Shown in pieces: positions 50,016-57,737 of a stretch of DNA of 64,000 nucleotides. The DNA lies in the NCBI RefSeq assembly GCF_002979435.1, contig NZ_PCOV01000003.1, positions 310,001 to 374,000 of the forward strand, in the 5' to 3' direction. The notes under the pieces were generated by a model that did not search any database, was not told the DNA's origin, and was given only the letters and a program-made list of their open reading frames with translations. The DNA comes from Microbacterium sp. MYb66. GTDB taxonomy: Bacteria > Actinomycetota > Actinomycetes > Actinomycetales > Microbacteriaceae. The position numbers and the translations under genes were made by a program. Within the stretch, counting starts at the first letter, position 1, and every line of letters starts with the position of its first letter.

Positions 50016-51149
50016 ATGCCCTTCCTCATCCCTGTCCTCGCTCTGGCGATCTTCGCCCAGGGCGCCAGCGAGTTCATGCTCGCCGGCCTTCTCCTCCCGA
50101 TCTCCGCTGATCTGGAGGTCGACCCGTCCACCGCGGCTCTGCTGACCTCGGCCTTCGCCATCGGCATGGTCGTCGGCGCGCCCGTGATGGCCGTGCTCGC
50201 CGGACGTTGGCGTCCGCGGCGCACCCTCGTCCTGCTCCTGCTCGGCTTCGTCGCCGCGCATGCGGTCGGAGCCGTCGCGTCGTCCTTCGAGCTGCTCCTG
50301 CTCACCCGGGTGCTCGCCGCGCTGGCGAACGCCGGCTTCCTCGCGATCGCCCTCGCGACCGTGCGCAGTGTCGTTCCGCCGGCGCAGACGACTCGGGCCG
50401 TGGCCGTGCTGCTGGGCGGCACGACGCTGGCCACGATCGTCGGCGTCCCGGCCGGGGCGATGCTGGCGAACGCGTTCGGCTGGCGTTCGACGTTCTGGGC
50501 CGTGGCACTGCTCTGTCTTCCTGCCGTCTTGGCGCTCCTCCTGGACCGGACGCTCAGTGCCGTCCCGCCGTCCCCGCAGGTCCGACTGCGCGGGGAGCTC
50601 GCAGAGCTGCGTCGCCGGCCGGTGCTCGTCGCCGTCGTGCTCGCGGTGCTCGTGAACGCCGCGACCTTCGGGGTCTTCACATTCCTCGCCGTCATCGGTG
50701 CGGATGCCGGGGTCGGAGCATCCTGGATCCCGCTGCTCCTCGCCGCCTTCGGTGCTGGTGCCTTCCTGGGTGTGGCCGCCACGGGGCGATGGGCGGCCCG
50801 CTTCGATCGCGGCTGGATCGCGACCGGTGCGGCGGCGGCGACGCTCGCCTGGGCGGTGTTCGGTCTCGTCGCCGGTTCGGTGCCGGCGGTCTTCATCGGG
50901 GCGGTGATCGGCGGGATGCTCTCGTTCGCGGTCGGCTCGGCGCTCATCGCCCGGATCGTCGGCCAGGCATCGGGGGCTCCGGTACTCGGTGGCGCGTATG
51001 CCACGGCGGCGCTGAACCTCGGCGCAGTCGGCGGGCCGGTTCTCGCCGGACTCGCGTTCTCGTGGACGGGAGCGTCCGGAGTGCTGTTCATCGCGGCGGT
51101 CATCACCGGCCTTGCGGTCATCCTCACGCCCCTGCTCCGTGGACGATGA
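50016..51149 (+). CDS. MFS exporter, Cmx/CmrA (chloramphenicol efflux) family
   Basis: A 377-residue, 12-helix drug:H+ antiporter. FAQGASEFMLAGLLLPISAD, ALLTSAFAIGMVVGAPVMAV and the motif-A-like GRWRPRRTLVLLL are close to the Cmx/CmrA/CmlR group; motif C (LGGTTLATIVGVPAGAML) marks an exporter. No signal peptide. The start at MPFLIPVL (50016) has only weak Shine-Dalgarno complementarity, consistent with regulated translation. Preceded by the 8-codon leader ORF. Chloramphenicol is the expected substrate class, but resistance cannot be inferred from sequence alone. Confidence 0.88.
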   Translation: MPFLIPVLALAIFAQGASEFMLAGLLLPISADLEVDPSTAALLTSAFAIGMVVGAPVMAVLAGRWRPRRTLVLLLLGFVAAHAVGAVASSFELLLLTRVLAALANAGFLAIALATVRSVVPPAQTTRAVAVLLGGTTLATIVGVPAGAMLANAFGWRSTFWAVALLCLPAVLALLLDRTLSAVPPSPQVRLRGELAELRRRPVLVAVVLAVLVNAATFGVFTFLAVIGADAGVGASWIPLLLAAFGAGAFLGVAATGRWAARFDRGWIATGAAAATLAWAVFGLVAGSVPAVFIGAVIGGMLSFAVGSALIARIVGQASGAPVLGGAYATAALNLGAVGGPVLAGLAFSWTGASGVLFIAAVITGLAVILTPLLRGR

Positions 51150-51186
51150 CCGCCCCGGACCGCGACGGATGCGAAAGACTGGAGGC

Positions 51187-51723
51187 ATGACTTCGCCTGC
51201 GCTCGACACTCTCCTGGCCCGCATCGTCGAGAGCGGGTTGCTCGAGGACCCGGTCGCCGAGAACGGTCTCGTCTACGGGCGCGCGAGCATCGACGCGGCG
51301 GGCACCGTCGTGAACGTGAACGTCGATCCGGAACTCGACGACGATGACGAGCACGGTGAGGACGTCGATCACGAGGCGCTGATCGCGGCGGTGTCGCGCA
51401 TCCTCTCGGTGGGCGAGTCCCGGTGGCGGGCCGTGGTGGACGAGGTCGCCACCGACATCGATGACGCCGTCGACGACGAACCTGTGATCGAGCAGATCGA
51501 CCTGCGCGACGACCTCGAGGCGACGTCGGTGGTCGTCTTCGCGGATGCCGTGCTGCTCGCGTTCCTCGCGCCGAAGCAGTTCCCGGATTCCCGGATCCTC
51601 GTGCAGCTGGACGAGGAACTGCAGGTCGAGGGCGTCGAGGTGCGCGAGCTCGACGGCACCGAGACCGTCGACTTCGACACCCTCGAGGATCTGCTCGACC
51701 AGATCAGCCGCACCGACGACTGA
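51187..51723 (+). CDS. Acidic hypothetical protein
   Basis: A 178-residue, strongly acidic soluble protein (stretches PELDDDDEHGEDVDHEA and DIDDAVDDEPVIEQIDLRDD) without signal peptide or membrane segment. The AAGACT hexamer six bases before the ATG fits the local leaderless pattern with one mismatch. It has a conserved-looking end (GTETVDFDTLEDLLDQIS). I do not recognise a family. Ten bases separate it from the next gene, so the two are probably co-transcribed. Confidence 0.8.
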   Translation: MTSPALDTLLARIVESGLLEDPVAENGLVYGRASIDAAGTVVNVNVDPELDDDDEHGEDVDHEALIAAVSRILSVGESRWRAVVDEVATDIDDAVDDEPVIEQIDLRDDLEATSVVVFADAVLLAFLAPKQFPDSRILVQLDEELQVEGVEVRELDGTETVDFDTLEDLLDQISRTDD

Positions 51724-51732
51724 CCGCGTCGC

Positions 51733-52155
51733 ATGGGAGACATCGCCGCTTCTCGCTCGGTCTCGCCGCCCGCATCCCGCAAGCCGGGGTGGGGGAGCAT
51801 CGTGCTGTCCGCGATCGGCGCGGCGACGGTCGGCGTCGTGGTGACCTGGTGGATCACGACCGCGCAACGCGTGTCCGTCGCATCCGATGCCGACCTCTCG
51901 TCCGTGCCGTTCGGCTTTCCGCTGACCTGGATCACGCAGGACCACTCGTCGAACCCGTTCGCGGCGTATCCGGCCGACGTCGCCCTGCGTCTCACCGGTC
52001 GCACCGGCATCCCTTATCCGACCACCTACGAATGGTTGCCGTTCATCGGCTATGCGCTGATCTGGGGCGCGGTGTTCTGGGTGCTCGGGATGGTCGTGCT
52101 TCCTGCCGTGGTCCGCACGATGCGCGCGAGGTCAGGCCGCGACCGTCCGCGCTGA
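51733..52155 (+). CDS. Small two-helix membrane protein
   Basis: A 140-residue protein with two hydrophobic helices (WGSIVLSAIGAATVGVVVTW and GYALIWGAVFWVLGMVVLPA) separated by a 50-residue polar loop. Its last 42 codons (from 52030) are repeated at 53972-54097. Follows the acidic protein by ten bases. Function unknown. Confidence 0.8.
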   Translation: MGDIAASRSVSPPASRKPGWGSIVLSAIGAATVGVVVTWWITTAQRVSVASDADLSSVPFGFPLTWITQDHSSNPFAAYPADVALRLTGRTGIPYPTTYEWLPFIGYALIWGAVFWVLGMVVLPAVVRTMRARSGRDRPR

Positions 52156-52191
52156 CGCGGGCAGTTGACTAACCGAGGTTCAGCGCGCCGT
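52030..52191. repeat. 162-bp direct repeat, left copy
   Basis: Matches 53972-54133 at an exact offset of 1942 bases with only seven mismatches (about 96% identity). It covers the last 42 codons of the membrane protein gene and 36 bases beyond. Bounds the low-GC segment on its left. Confidence 0.95.
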
Positions 52192-52501
52192 TCATCACGA
52201 GATTCGCGACGAGGAGGGCGGTCAGTGTGATCGTGATACCCGCTGCCGGCAGAAGCCAGGCCACGCGGAGTCGAGATCTGGTGAAGAAGTATGCGCCTGT
52301 GGTGACGGCGAAGACGATCAGGTCAGTCATCCAGAACCCGCGGGTTACGGTCTCGAGCACGGGGTAGTCGCATTGACCGGAGCAGCCCGCGATCTCGAGC
52401 GTCCGCGACAGAACGACCAGCGCAGATACAACCGCCACGAGGAGACTCACCCACGCCAGCTTGTCACCGATCTGCGGTTGTGCGCTGGGCTGGTCGTTCA
52501 T
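52169..52501 (-). CDS. Small membrane protein in the inserted segment
   Basis: A 110-residue protein with about three hydrophobic helices (LAWVSLLVAVVSALVVLS, FWMTDLIVFAVTTGAYFF, LLPAAGITITLTALLVANL) and a CSGQC motif in the first outer loop. Its last seven codons lie inside the left 162-bp repeat, so its 3' end was made or restored by the rearrangement. Twelve bases after the cutinase gene and probably co-transcribed. Unknown function; base composition is lower in GC than the flanks. Confidence 0.75.
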   Translation of the reverse strand: MNDQPSAQPQIGDKLAWVSLLVAVVSALVVLSRTLEIAGCSGQCDYPVLETVTRGFWMTDLIVFAVTTGAYFFTRSRLRVAWLLPAAGITITLTALLVANLVMNGALNLG

Positions 52502-52513
52502 TTTTCTCCTGGC

Positions 52514-53383
52514 CTAGTCTTGGGAGGTCAGCGTGTACTGGATCCAGCCGGCGACCGAGTTCGCGTTCTGCCCGTACGAATTGTGGATAGCGTAGTTGCT
52601 GTCCGCTGGATCCGATTGGCAGAAGAAGTCGCCTATGTTGCAATACTCGCGAACTTTGTAGATGGTCTGCTGGCTGCTGCCACCAGCCGGCCATCCCAAG
52701 TAGCTGTAGGTCGCCAGCGGGTTCTTCTTCGTGTAGGGAACTGTGCTGAGTAGGCCGTTTTTCGGCCTGTTGGGGTAGTTCGTTGCTTTCCCTGATTCGT
52801 AGTAAGGGTCGCCGTAAAGCACGACGTTCTGGATGTTCGCCTTCGTGCGAGGGTTCAGGCCGACCGGAGCACCACTGGGAAAATTGACGGTGTCCTGAAG
52901 CACCTGGCTGATCACCTGGGCCCCTTGCGAGTGGCCGGCCAGGATGATCGGTGCATAAGGGCAAGTAGTAGTGATGTAGTTCAACTCAGAGATTAGTTTC
53001 GCCTTGCCATCCTGAATACTGGGGCTCAGGACCCCAGTCGCCGGGTAGGCGAGGCTCAGGAAATAGAACTTCATGCCCGGCACGTTTGCCAAGGCGGTGC
53101 GGATAGGGGCCACCTGATCGCCGAAACCGCCCGTTGTCCAGACGCGGCCGTCGTGCACCAGATTTGAACCTGCAGGCGCGCCAGTTCCGCGCACGCCTAC
53201 GAAGACCCCGAAATCGCACATGCTCGAAGACGCAGCAGCACTAGCGGATGCGCCTCCGAACATGATGCTTCCCAGCATGGTCAACGCGCCGACTGCACTG
53301 AGAACTACGCGGTGCCGGTCTCCCTTGGGTCTCCTCCGCGCCCCGTCTCGTGCCCCTAACGACAGCGACTTCAGTTTGATCAT
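52514..53383 (-). CDS. Secreted cutinase-family serine hydrolase
   Basis: A 289-residue alpha/beta hydrolase. Signal peptide over about 45 residues with a basic start (hydrophobic core VVLSAVGALTMLGSIMFGGA, cleavage near ASA). Cutinase signature VFVGVRGTGAP near the N-terminus, nucleophile in LAGHSQGAQVISQ, Asp in EYCNIGDFFC and His in NYAIHNSYG complete the triad; four Cys can form two disulfides. Cutinases hydrolyse cutin, mycolate or other lipid esters. It is in the low-GC insertion and is divergent from the XRE gene, with a 10-bp dyad between. Confidence 0.93.
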   Translation of the reverse strand: MIKLKSLSLGARDGARRRPKGDRHRVVLSAVGALTMLGSIMFGGASASAAASSSMCDFGVFVGVRGTGAPAGSNLVHDGRVWTTGGFGDQVAPIRTALANVPGMKFYFLSLAYPATGVLSPSIQDGKAKLISELNYITTTCPYAPIILAGHSQGAQVISQVLQDTVNFPSGAPVGLNPRTKANIQNVVLYGDPYYESGKATNYPNRPKNGLLSTVPYTKKNPLATYSYLGWPAGGSSQQTIYKVREYCNIGDFFCQSDPADSNYAIHNSYGQNANSVAGWIQYTLTSQD

Positions 53384-53397
53384 GCTTTCGCCTCTCC

Positions 53398-53424
53398 GTG
53401 AGCGACCCGATCCAGGTCGCTCAC
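53398..53424. promoter_or_regulatory. Perfect 10-bp inverted repeat between cutinase and XRE genes
   Basis: GTGAGCGACC, seven bases, GGTCGCTCAC, starting 14 bases upstream of the cutinase start codon. A good candidate operator for the XRE regulator of the same segment; it could also form an RNA hairpin. The rest of 53384-53646 shows no further gene. Confidence 0.6.
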
Positions 53425-53646
53425 AAGCTTGGGCGGCGGCCCGGAGCGATAACAGATCATCGAGAGCCTTGCGACGGCTCGGCGCATCGACTATTTATGC
53501 CGCGCCTGAGGGTGTGCCGAAAGGCTCCGGTCACACCCATGTCAATAAGTCAAGCGTATGGACTATCTGGTTTTCTAGCGTGCGGTTGCTGTAGCGTCGC
53601 CTCGCCGGCCAAGAGGGGGTTGGTGAAAATGGCCCCGGGGGGATGC

Positions 53647-53907
53647 ATGGCAGTACCAGCGCCGACGCCAGTCGAGGTCGTGTCGACCTGGTTATACAGA
53701 ATCCGTATCGCTCGCGGGATATCCCAGGAGGCTTTGGCCCTTCGCGCAGGCATCGCCGTCCCGACGTATGGGCGACTTGAGCGGGCCGGGTTGAGCCGAG
53801 GCGCCAACGGAGTGATGCTGGATACGTTCCTCCGGTTAATTGCCGTGCTGGAACCGGACGACGGAGAGCTCGCAGCGCTGCTGAACTCGCTTAGCAACAT
53901 CCTATGA
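53647..53907 (+). CDS. XRE-family helix-turn-helix regulator
   Basis: An 86-residue single-domain protein. HTH_3/Cro-CI fold: WLYRIRIARGISQEALALRA, GIAVPTYGRLERAGLSRG, then TFLRLIAVLEPDDGELAALL. GGGGGG lies four bases before the ATG at 53647; an earlier in-frame ATG (53629) is possible. It stands in the inserted segment divergent from the cutinase, which it may control. No toxin or peptidase partner is adjacent. Confidence 0.82.
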   Translation: MAVPAPTPVEVVSTWLYRIRIARGISQEALALRAGIAVPTYGRLERAGLSRGANGVMLDTFLRLIAVLEPDDGELAALLNSLSNIL

Positions 53908-53971
53908 CAAAAGTATTATGTTACCCGCTACATCTGCGCATAAGAGATCTGACACATGGCCATGTCTAACA

Positions 53972-54097
53972 GAGTGGTTGCCGTTCATCGGCGATGCGCT
54001 GATCTGGGGCGCGGTGTTCTGGGTGCTCGGGATGGTCGTGCTTCCTGCCGTGGTCCGCACGATGCGCGCGAGGTCAGGCCGCGACCGTTCACGCTGA
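53972..54097 (+). pseudogene. 3' fragment of the small membrane protein gene (duplicated)
   Basis: Right-hand copy of the last 42 codons of the gene at 51733-52155, still in frame to its own stop (ends GRDRSR instead of GRDRPR; IGDALIW instead of IGYALIW). It lacks a start and the N-terminal two-thirds. Confidence 0.9.
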
Positions 54098-54133
54098 CGC
54101 GGGCAGTCGACCATCCGAGGTTCAGCGCGCCGT
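53972..54133. repeat. 162-bp direct repeat, right copy
   Basis: See 52030-52191. The right end stops exactly at the start of the CorA terminator hairpin. Confidence 0.95.
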
Positions 54134-54160
54134 GAGGCGCATGGCCGCGCCGCGCCTCAC
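54132..54160 (-). terminator. Terminator hairpin overlapping the corA stop
   Basis: GTGAGGCGC, 11-base loop, GCGCCTCAC: a perfect 9-bp stem that begins in the last codons of the CorA gene. Confidence 0.5.
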
Positions 54161-55164
54161 AACCACTTCTTGTACTTGAACACCCCGAAGAGCCCGACGG
54201 CGAAGGCCGCCATCGCCCCGATCGCCATCGGGTAGCCGAAGGCCCAGTGCAGCTCGGGCATCACGTCGAAGTTCATGCCGTAGACCGTGCCGACCAGCGT
54301 CGGGGCGAAGATGATCGCCGCCCAGGAGGAGATCTTCTTGATCTCGTCGTTCTGCGCGAGCCCGGCCTCGGTCTGTCGGCGGGCGACGAGCGCGGAGTGC
54401 ACGGTCAGCGCGTTCTCGAGGATCGCCCGGAACGAGTCGACCCGCTCGTTGACGCGGATCGTGTGGTCGAGCACGTCGCGCAACGACCGCTGCAGCTCCT
54501 CATCGATGCGGTACTTCTCCGACCCGCGGCGCAGCCACTCCAGCATCCCGCTGAGGGGGTGCACGGCGCGCTGGAAGTTGATGACCTCGCGGGAGAGCTC
54601 GTAGATCCGCCGGGAGAGGGCGCTGTCGTCGTCGCCGTCGCCGAAGAGCTGGTCCTCGATCTCGTCGATGTCGTTGAGGAGTCCCGCGACGATCGGCTCG
54701 TACCCGTCGACGACCTCGTCGAGGATCGCGTAGAGCACCGCCTCCGGTCCCATCGCGAGCAGCTCGGGGTTCGCCTCCATGCGGGCACGCACGGCGGCGA
54801 GGTTCGGCGACTCGGCGTGCCGGATCGTCACCACGAAGTCGGGCCCGACGAACAGGTGCAGCTCGCCGAACTCGATCGACTCCTGCTCGTCGCGGTAGCG
54901 GGCAGGCCGCAGCACCGCGAAAAGGGTGTCGCCGTAGCGCTCCACCTTCGACCGCTGGTGGCCGGAGAGGGCATCCTCGACAGCGAGCGGATGCAGATCG
55001 AACTCGCGTGCGACGGATGCGACCTCCTCCGGGCTCGGGCGGTACAGCCCGATCCACGCGATGCCACCGGCGGCATCCAGCATCCGGTAGGTCTCGTCCA
55101 GGTTCTTGGGGGTCTCCACGCGACGTCCGTGGACGTACACGCCGTTGTCGATGAGCGCCATCAT
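54157..55164 (-). CDS. corA: CorA-family divalent cation (Mg2+/Co2+) transporter
   Basis: A 335-residue channel subunit. The large N-terminal cytoplasmic domain includes GGIAWIGLYRPSPEEV and EFGELHLFVGPDFVVTIRHA; the long stalk helix precedes two C-terminal helices with the YGMNF selectivity motif (GTVYGMNFDVMPELHW) and a basic FKYKKWL tail, all as in CorA. Start placed at MMALIDNG (55164); the frame is open to a GTG at 55335, which would add 57 residues of arginine-rich sequence. A GGGTCG/CGACCC hairpin (55370-55383) lies upstream, but no known Mg2+ riboswitch is recognised. Confidence 0.93.
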   Translation of the reverse strand: MMALIDNGVYVHGRRVETPKNLDETYRMLDAAGGIAWIGLYRPSPEEVASVAREFDLHPLAVEDALSGHQRSKVERYGDTLFAVLRPARYRDEQESIEFGELHLFVGPDFVVTIRHAESPNLAAVRARMEANPELLAMGPEAVLYAILDEVVDGYEPIVAGLLNDIDEIEDQLFGDGDDDSALSRRIYELSREVINFQRAVHPLSGMLEWLRRGSEKYRIDEELQRSLRDVLDHTIRVNERVDSFRAILENALTVHSALVARRQTEAGLAQNDEIKKISSWAAIIFAPTLVGTVYGMNFDVMPELHWAFGYPMAIGAMAAFAVGLFGVFKYKKWL

Positions 55165-55480
55165 GCGGTTCCGTTCTCGCAGGTGCACGGCAGCAGAGAG
55201 CTCCGTGCGCAGATTCGTCAGGGGGCGGATGACGCCGCCGACAGCTGCGGAGAAGGACGTGCGAATGCGGACCCGAGGGTCAACGCGTGAACGCAGGGAG
55301 TCGCGACGCAGCGAGGGCGGCGTCGTAACTATCACCGGACATCGCCATCACCGCCTTTCGGGACTCTTCGGGTCGAGCGACCCAACACGCCAGCTTACTC
55401 CCGTCTCCTGAGAACGGCGTCCACGGGATCCGCGCACGGCGAAGGTGTGACCTTCGGGGAGCCTGCGGACACTATGGAGT

Positions 55481-56050
55481 ATGGATGCAGTGGACGACCG
55501 CGGCGTGTGGCTTCGCGTGCTGGACGGCGACGCGGACGCCTTTGGGGTCGTCTGGGATCGGCATCGCGACCGCGTCTTCCGCCGCGCACTGTCGGCGGGG
55601 AACAGCCCGACCGATGCCGAGGACCTCACCGCGATGGTGTTCCTGGAGCTCTGGCGGAAGCGATCCTCCGTCAGATTCGTCGACGGCTCGCTGCTGCCCT
55701 GGCTCTTGGTGACGACGCAGAACGTGCACCTCAACGCGAGTCGCGCCCGACGCCGGCACCGGAGGTTCCTCGAACGCCTCCCGCACCCGGAGCATGCGCC
55801 CGACCCGGCGGAACTGGTCGCGGAGAAGGACTCCTCCCGTGCCCGCCGGGTGCGCGAAGTGCTCTCGACGGCGCGGGAGCAGGATCGCCACCTCGCGGTG
55901 CTGACCACCCTCGAGGGCTTCACCATCCGCGAAGCCGCCGAGGCCATCGGCATCAGCGAGTCGGCCGCCAAGATGCGGCTCTCCCGGCTCCGTGCCCGCC
56001 TCTCTCAGACCCCGCACGACCTCTCGACGACAGAAGGAAGCACACCATGA
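55481..56050 (+). CDS. ECF RNA polymerase sigma factor
   Basis: A 189-residue sigma factor: region 2 (AFGVVWDRHRDRVFRRALSA, DAEDLTAMVFLELWRKRSSV, WLLVTTQNVHLNASRARRRH) and region 4 (HLAVLTTLEGFTIREAAEAI, ESAAKMRLSRLRARL). The -10/-35 recognition surfaces are intact. GGAG is just upstream of the ATG. It overlaps the next gene by ATGA, and that gene encodes a membrane protein with a short cytoplasmic N-terminus, the likely anti-sigma partner. Divergent from corA with a 300-bp gap. Confidence 0.94.
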   Translation: MDAVDDRGVWLRVLDGDADAFGVVWDRHRDRVFRRALSAGNSPTDAEDLTAMVFLELWRKRSSVRFVDGSLLPWLLVTTQNVHLNASRARRRHRRFLERLPHPEHAPDPAELVAEKDSSRARRVREVLSTAREQDRHLAVLTTLEGFTIREAAEAIGISESAAKMRLSRLRARLSQTPHDLSTTEGSTP

Positions 56051-56922
56051 CCGATCAGTTCTCCCCGGAACGATCCGCGGTGATCCGTGCTCAGCTGATC
56101 GACGCGGCGGCGCGTGTGCAGCCTGCCCGGAGGCGGCGTCTGTGGGGCGTGGCCCTCGTGCTCGCCGGGTCTCTGGTCGGTGCCGGGGTGTCGACGGCCG
56201 CGTTCGCCGCGACCGGGACCTTCACGGACGCCGCACCGTCCGTGCCCGCGGGTCAGCCGGTCGCCGATCTCGGCGAGGCGATCACGGCACCACCCGGCAC
56301 CGAACCGGGAGCCCCCGTGATCTCGCTGCTGGGCGCTCCGCAGAGCCGCGTCATCGAGGGAGCGTCGACGCTGTCGCTCGAAGACCGTCCGAGCGAGGCC
56401 ACGCATGTCCGCGTGACGCTCACCGCGCTCGCCGCCGGGCTGATCAGCTGGGGCACTGCCGCGGACGGCAACAACCCGAGCGTGTCGTACTCTCCGGAGG
56501 ACGTCGGATCCCCGCGCTCGGAGACCTGGTACGACTTCCCGCTCGACGACACCACGACGCAGCTGTACTTCGATGCGCAGCGCGGCGGGGGCGCGACGGC
56601 GGTCGTGCAGTACGTGCGTCACGTGCCCACCCGTCTGGCCGTGAACCAACACGGCGACACCTACGGGGTGGAGGGCGGCCCCGACGGCGTGCCCGACCTC
56701 ATCCATGTCGCGGGACTCGCCGACGACGGCACCGGTGTCGAGGGATACGCCTGGGCGTCGGAGCTCTCGGCGTTCTCGCCCGAGCATCCGACCCAGCCGG
56801 CCACACCGGAGGAAGCGCTCGAGTGGCAGGCGGAACGCGACGAGAAGTACCCCGAGGGCTGGACCATCCGCATCTACGAGAGCGACGGCCGCACCGCCAT
56901 CGGCAGCTTCCCCATCGGGTGA
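56047..56922 (+). CDS. Membrane-anchored partner of the ECF sigma factor, probable anti-sigma
   Basis: A 291-residue protein: about 30 cytoplasmic residues (SPERSAVIRAQLIDAAARVQ), one helix (LWGVALVLAGSLVGAGVSTA), and about 235 extracellular residues, beta-rich (TLSLEDRPSEATHVRVTLTA, LISWGTAADGNN), with an acidic end. Type II topology and ATGA linkage to the sigma factor argue for an anti-sigma/sensor role. The N-terminal part shows no zinc anti-sigma motif, so this is inferred from context only. Confidence 0.78.
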   Translation: MTDQFSPERSAVIRAQLIDAAARVQPARRRRLWGVALVLAGSLVGAGVSTAAFAATGTFTDAAPSVPAGQPVADLGEAITAPPGTEPGAPVISLLGAPQSRVIEGASTLSLEDRPSEATHVRVTLTALAAGLISWGTAADGNNPSVSYSPEDVGSPRSETWYDFPLDDTTTQLYFDAQRGGGATAVVQYVRHVPTRLAVNQHGDTYGVEGGPDGVPDLIHVAGLADDGTGVEGYAWASELSAFSPEHPTQPATPEEALEWQAERDEKYPEGWTIRIYESDGRTAIGSFPIG

Positions 56923-56936
56923 CGCGGGCCGCGGCC

Positions 56937-57737
56937 TCAGGGGAGCATGGCGGCGGCGTTGCCGGAGGTGATCGTCTGGAGTGCTTCGGCCGGGAGCGCG
57001 GATGCCGCGAGCTGCAACGCCGTCGCCTCGGGCGTCTGCACGGGGAAGGCGCTGCCGAACACCCAGCGCTCCGGGTCGTCGCCGAGGCGGTCGGCGATGT
57101 GCGTCGGACCGTTCACGTGCCACAGGTCGAGCCGCAGCCACTCCGGCGCCGCGTCGCCGAGATGCCGGTTCAACTCGACCCAGTCGGCGCGGTTCAATCC
57201 GCTCAGCAGCAGCGGATGCGCGGGGCTGTCCCATACGAGGTCCGCGATCCGATGCACGTCGAGGTCGGTCGCCGGGGAGAGCGGATGCCGCACCCTGGCA
57301 TCATCGAGCCGCGCGATCAGCTGCAGCGGGAGCCCGCGTTCCGCGCACGCCTCGAGCACCGGGCGCACGGCGGCGACGTCGCAGCGGTGGAAGCCCGGAG
57401 CGACGCGGACGCCCTGAGCGCCGGCATCCACCACCTCGTCGAGTTCGTCGCGCCAGGTGGCATCCCGCGGATCGAGCGTCGCGAACACCCGGAACAGCGG
57501 GTCGTCCGCACAGGCGGCGAGTACCGCCTGGTTGCCGGCTCGCGTGTCGAAGCCGAACAGCGATGCGAGGTGCGAGACCCAGAGCGAACGCATCCCGAGG
57601 CGGTCGGCGTAGGCGCGCAGGGCATCGGCATCCGCGGTGGCCGACAGCCGGTACGGCCACTGCCCGAGGAAGCAGGTGGTGTCGGTCGCACCGAGGTCGG
57701 CGAACGCGCGCAGCATCGCGCGCCCCTGCACGGTCAT
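56937..57737 (-). CDS. Amidohydrolase-like TIM-barrel protein, divergent
   Basis: A 266-residue protein with an amidohydrolase_2-like layout (TDTTCFLGQWPYRLSA, then MRSLWVSHLASLFGFDT, CADDPLFRVFATLDPRDATW, GAQGVRVAPGFHRC, PLQLIARLDDARVRHP, and ERWVFGSAFPVQTPEAT near the end). The N-terminal HxH metal motif of the family is replaced (no D.HTH), and the late Asp after the seventh strand is GSAFP, so metal binding is doubtful. Last gene of the catabolic operon, overlapping the next gene by ATGA. It may be a pseudo-enzyme subunit or a lactonase of altered chemistry. Confidence 0.75.
   Translation of the reverse strand: MTVQGRAMLRAFADLGATDTTCFLGQWPYRLSATADADALRAYADRLGMRSLWVSHLASLFGFDTRAGNQAVLAACADDPLFRVFATLDPRDATWRDELDEVVDAGAQGVRVAPGFHRCDVAAVRPVLEACAERGLPLQLIARLDDARVRHPLSPATDLDVHRIADLVWDSPAHPLLLSGLNRADWVELNRHLGDAAPEWLRLDLWHVNGPTHIADRLGDDPERWVFGSAFPVQTPEATALQLAASALPAEALQTITSGNAAAMLP

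Larger units (their letters stand above)
52192..53971. mobile_element. Inserted low-GC segment between 162-bp direct repeats
   Basis: 1780 bp holding three genes (small membrane protein, cutinase, XRE regulator), with visibly lower GC and atypical codon use. Direct repeats of the 3' end of the flanking gene lie on both sides. No integrase, transposase or terminal inverted repeats are present, so the mechanism is open: duplication plus replacement, recombination with a circular molecule, or loss of a former integrase. Confidence 0.7.

Noticed and set aside
52192..53971. Insertion sequence
   Set aside because: No transposase, no terminal inverted repeats, and 162-bp direct repeats are far too long for target duplications.
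55336..55480. Possible M-box magnesium riboswitch upstream of corA
   Set aside because: The conserved M-box cores are not present; only a simple hairpin is visible.
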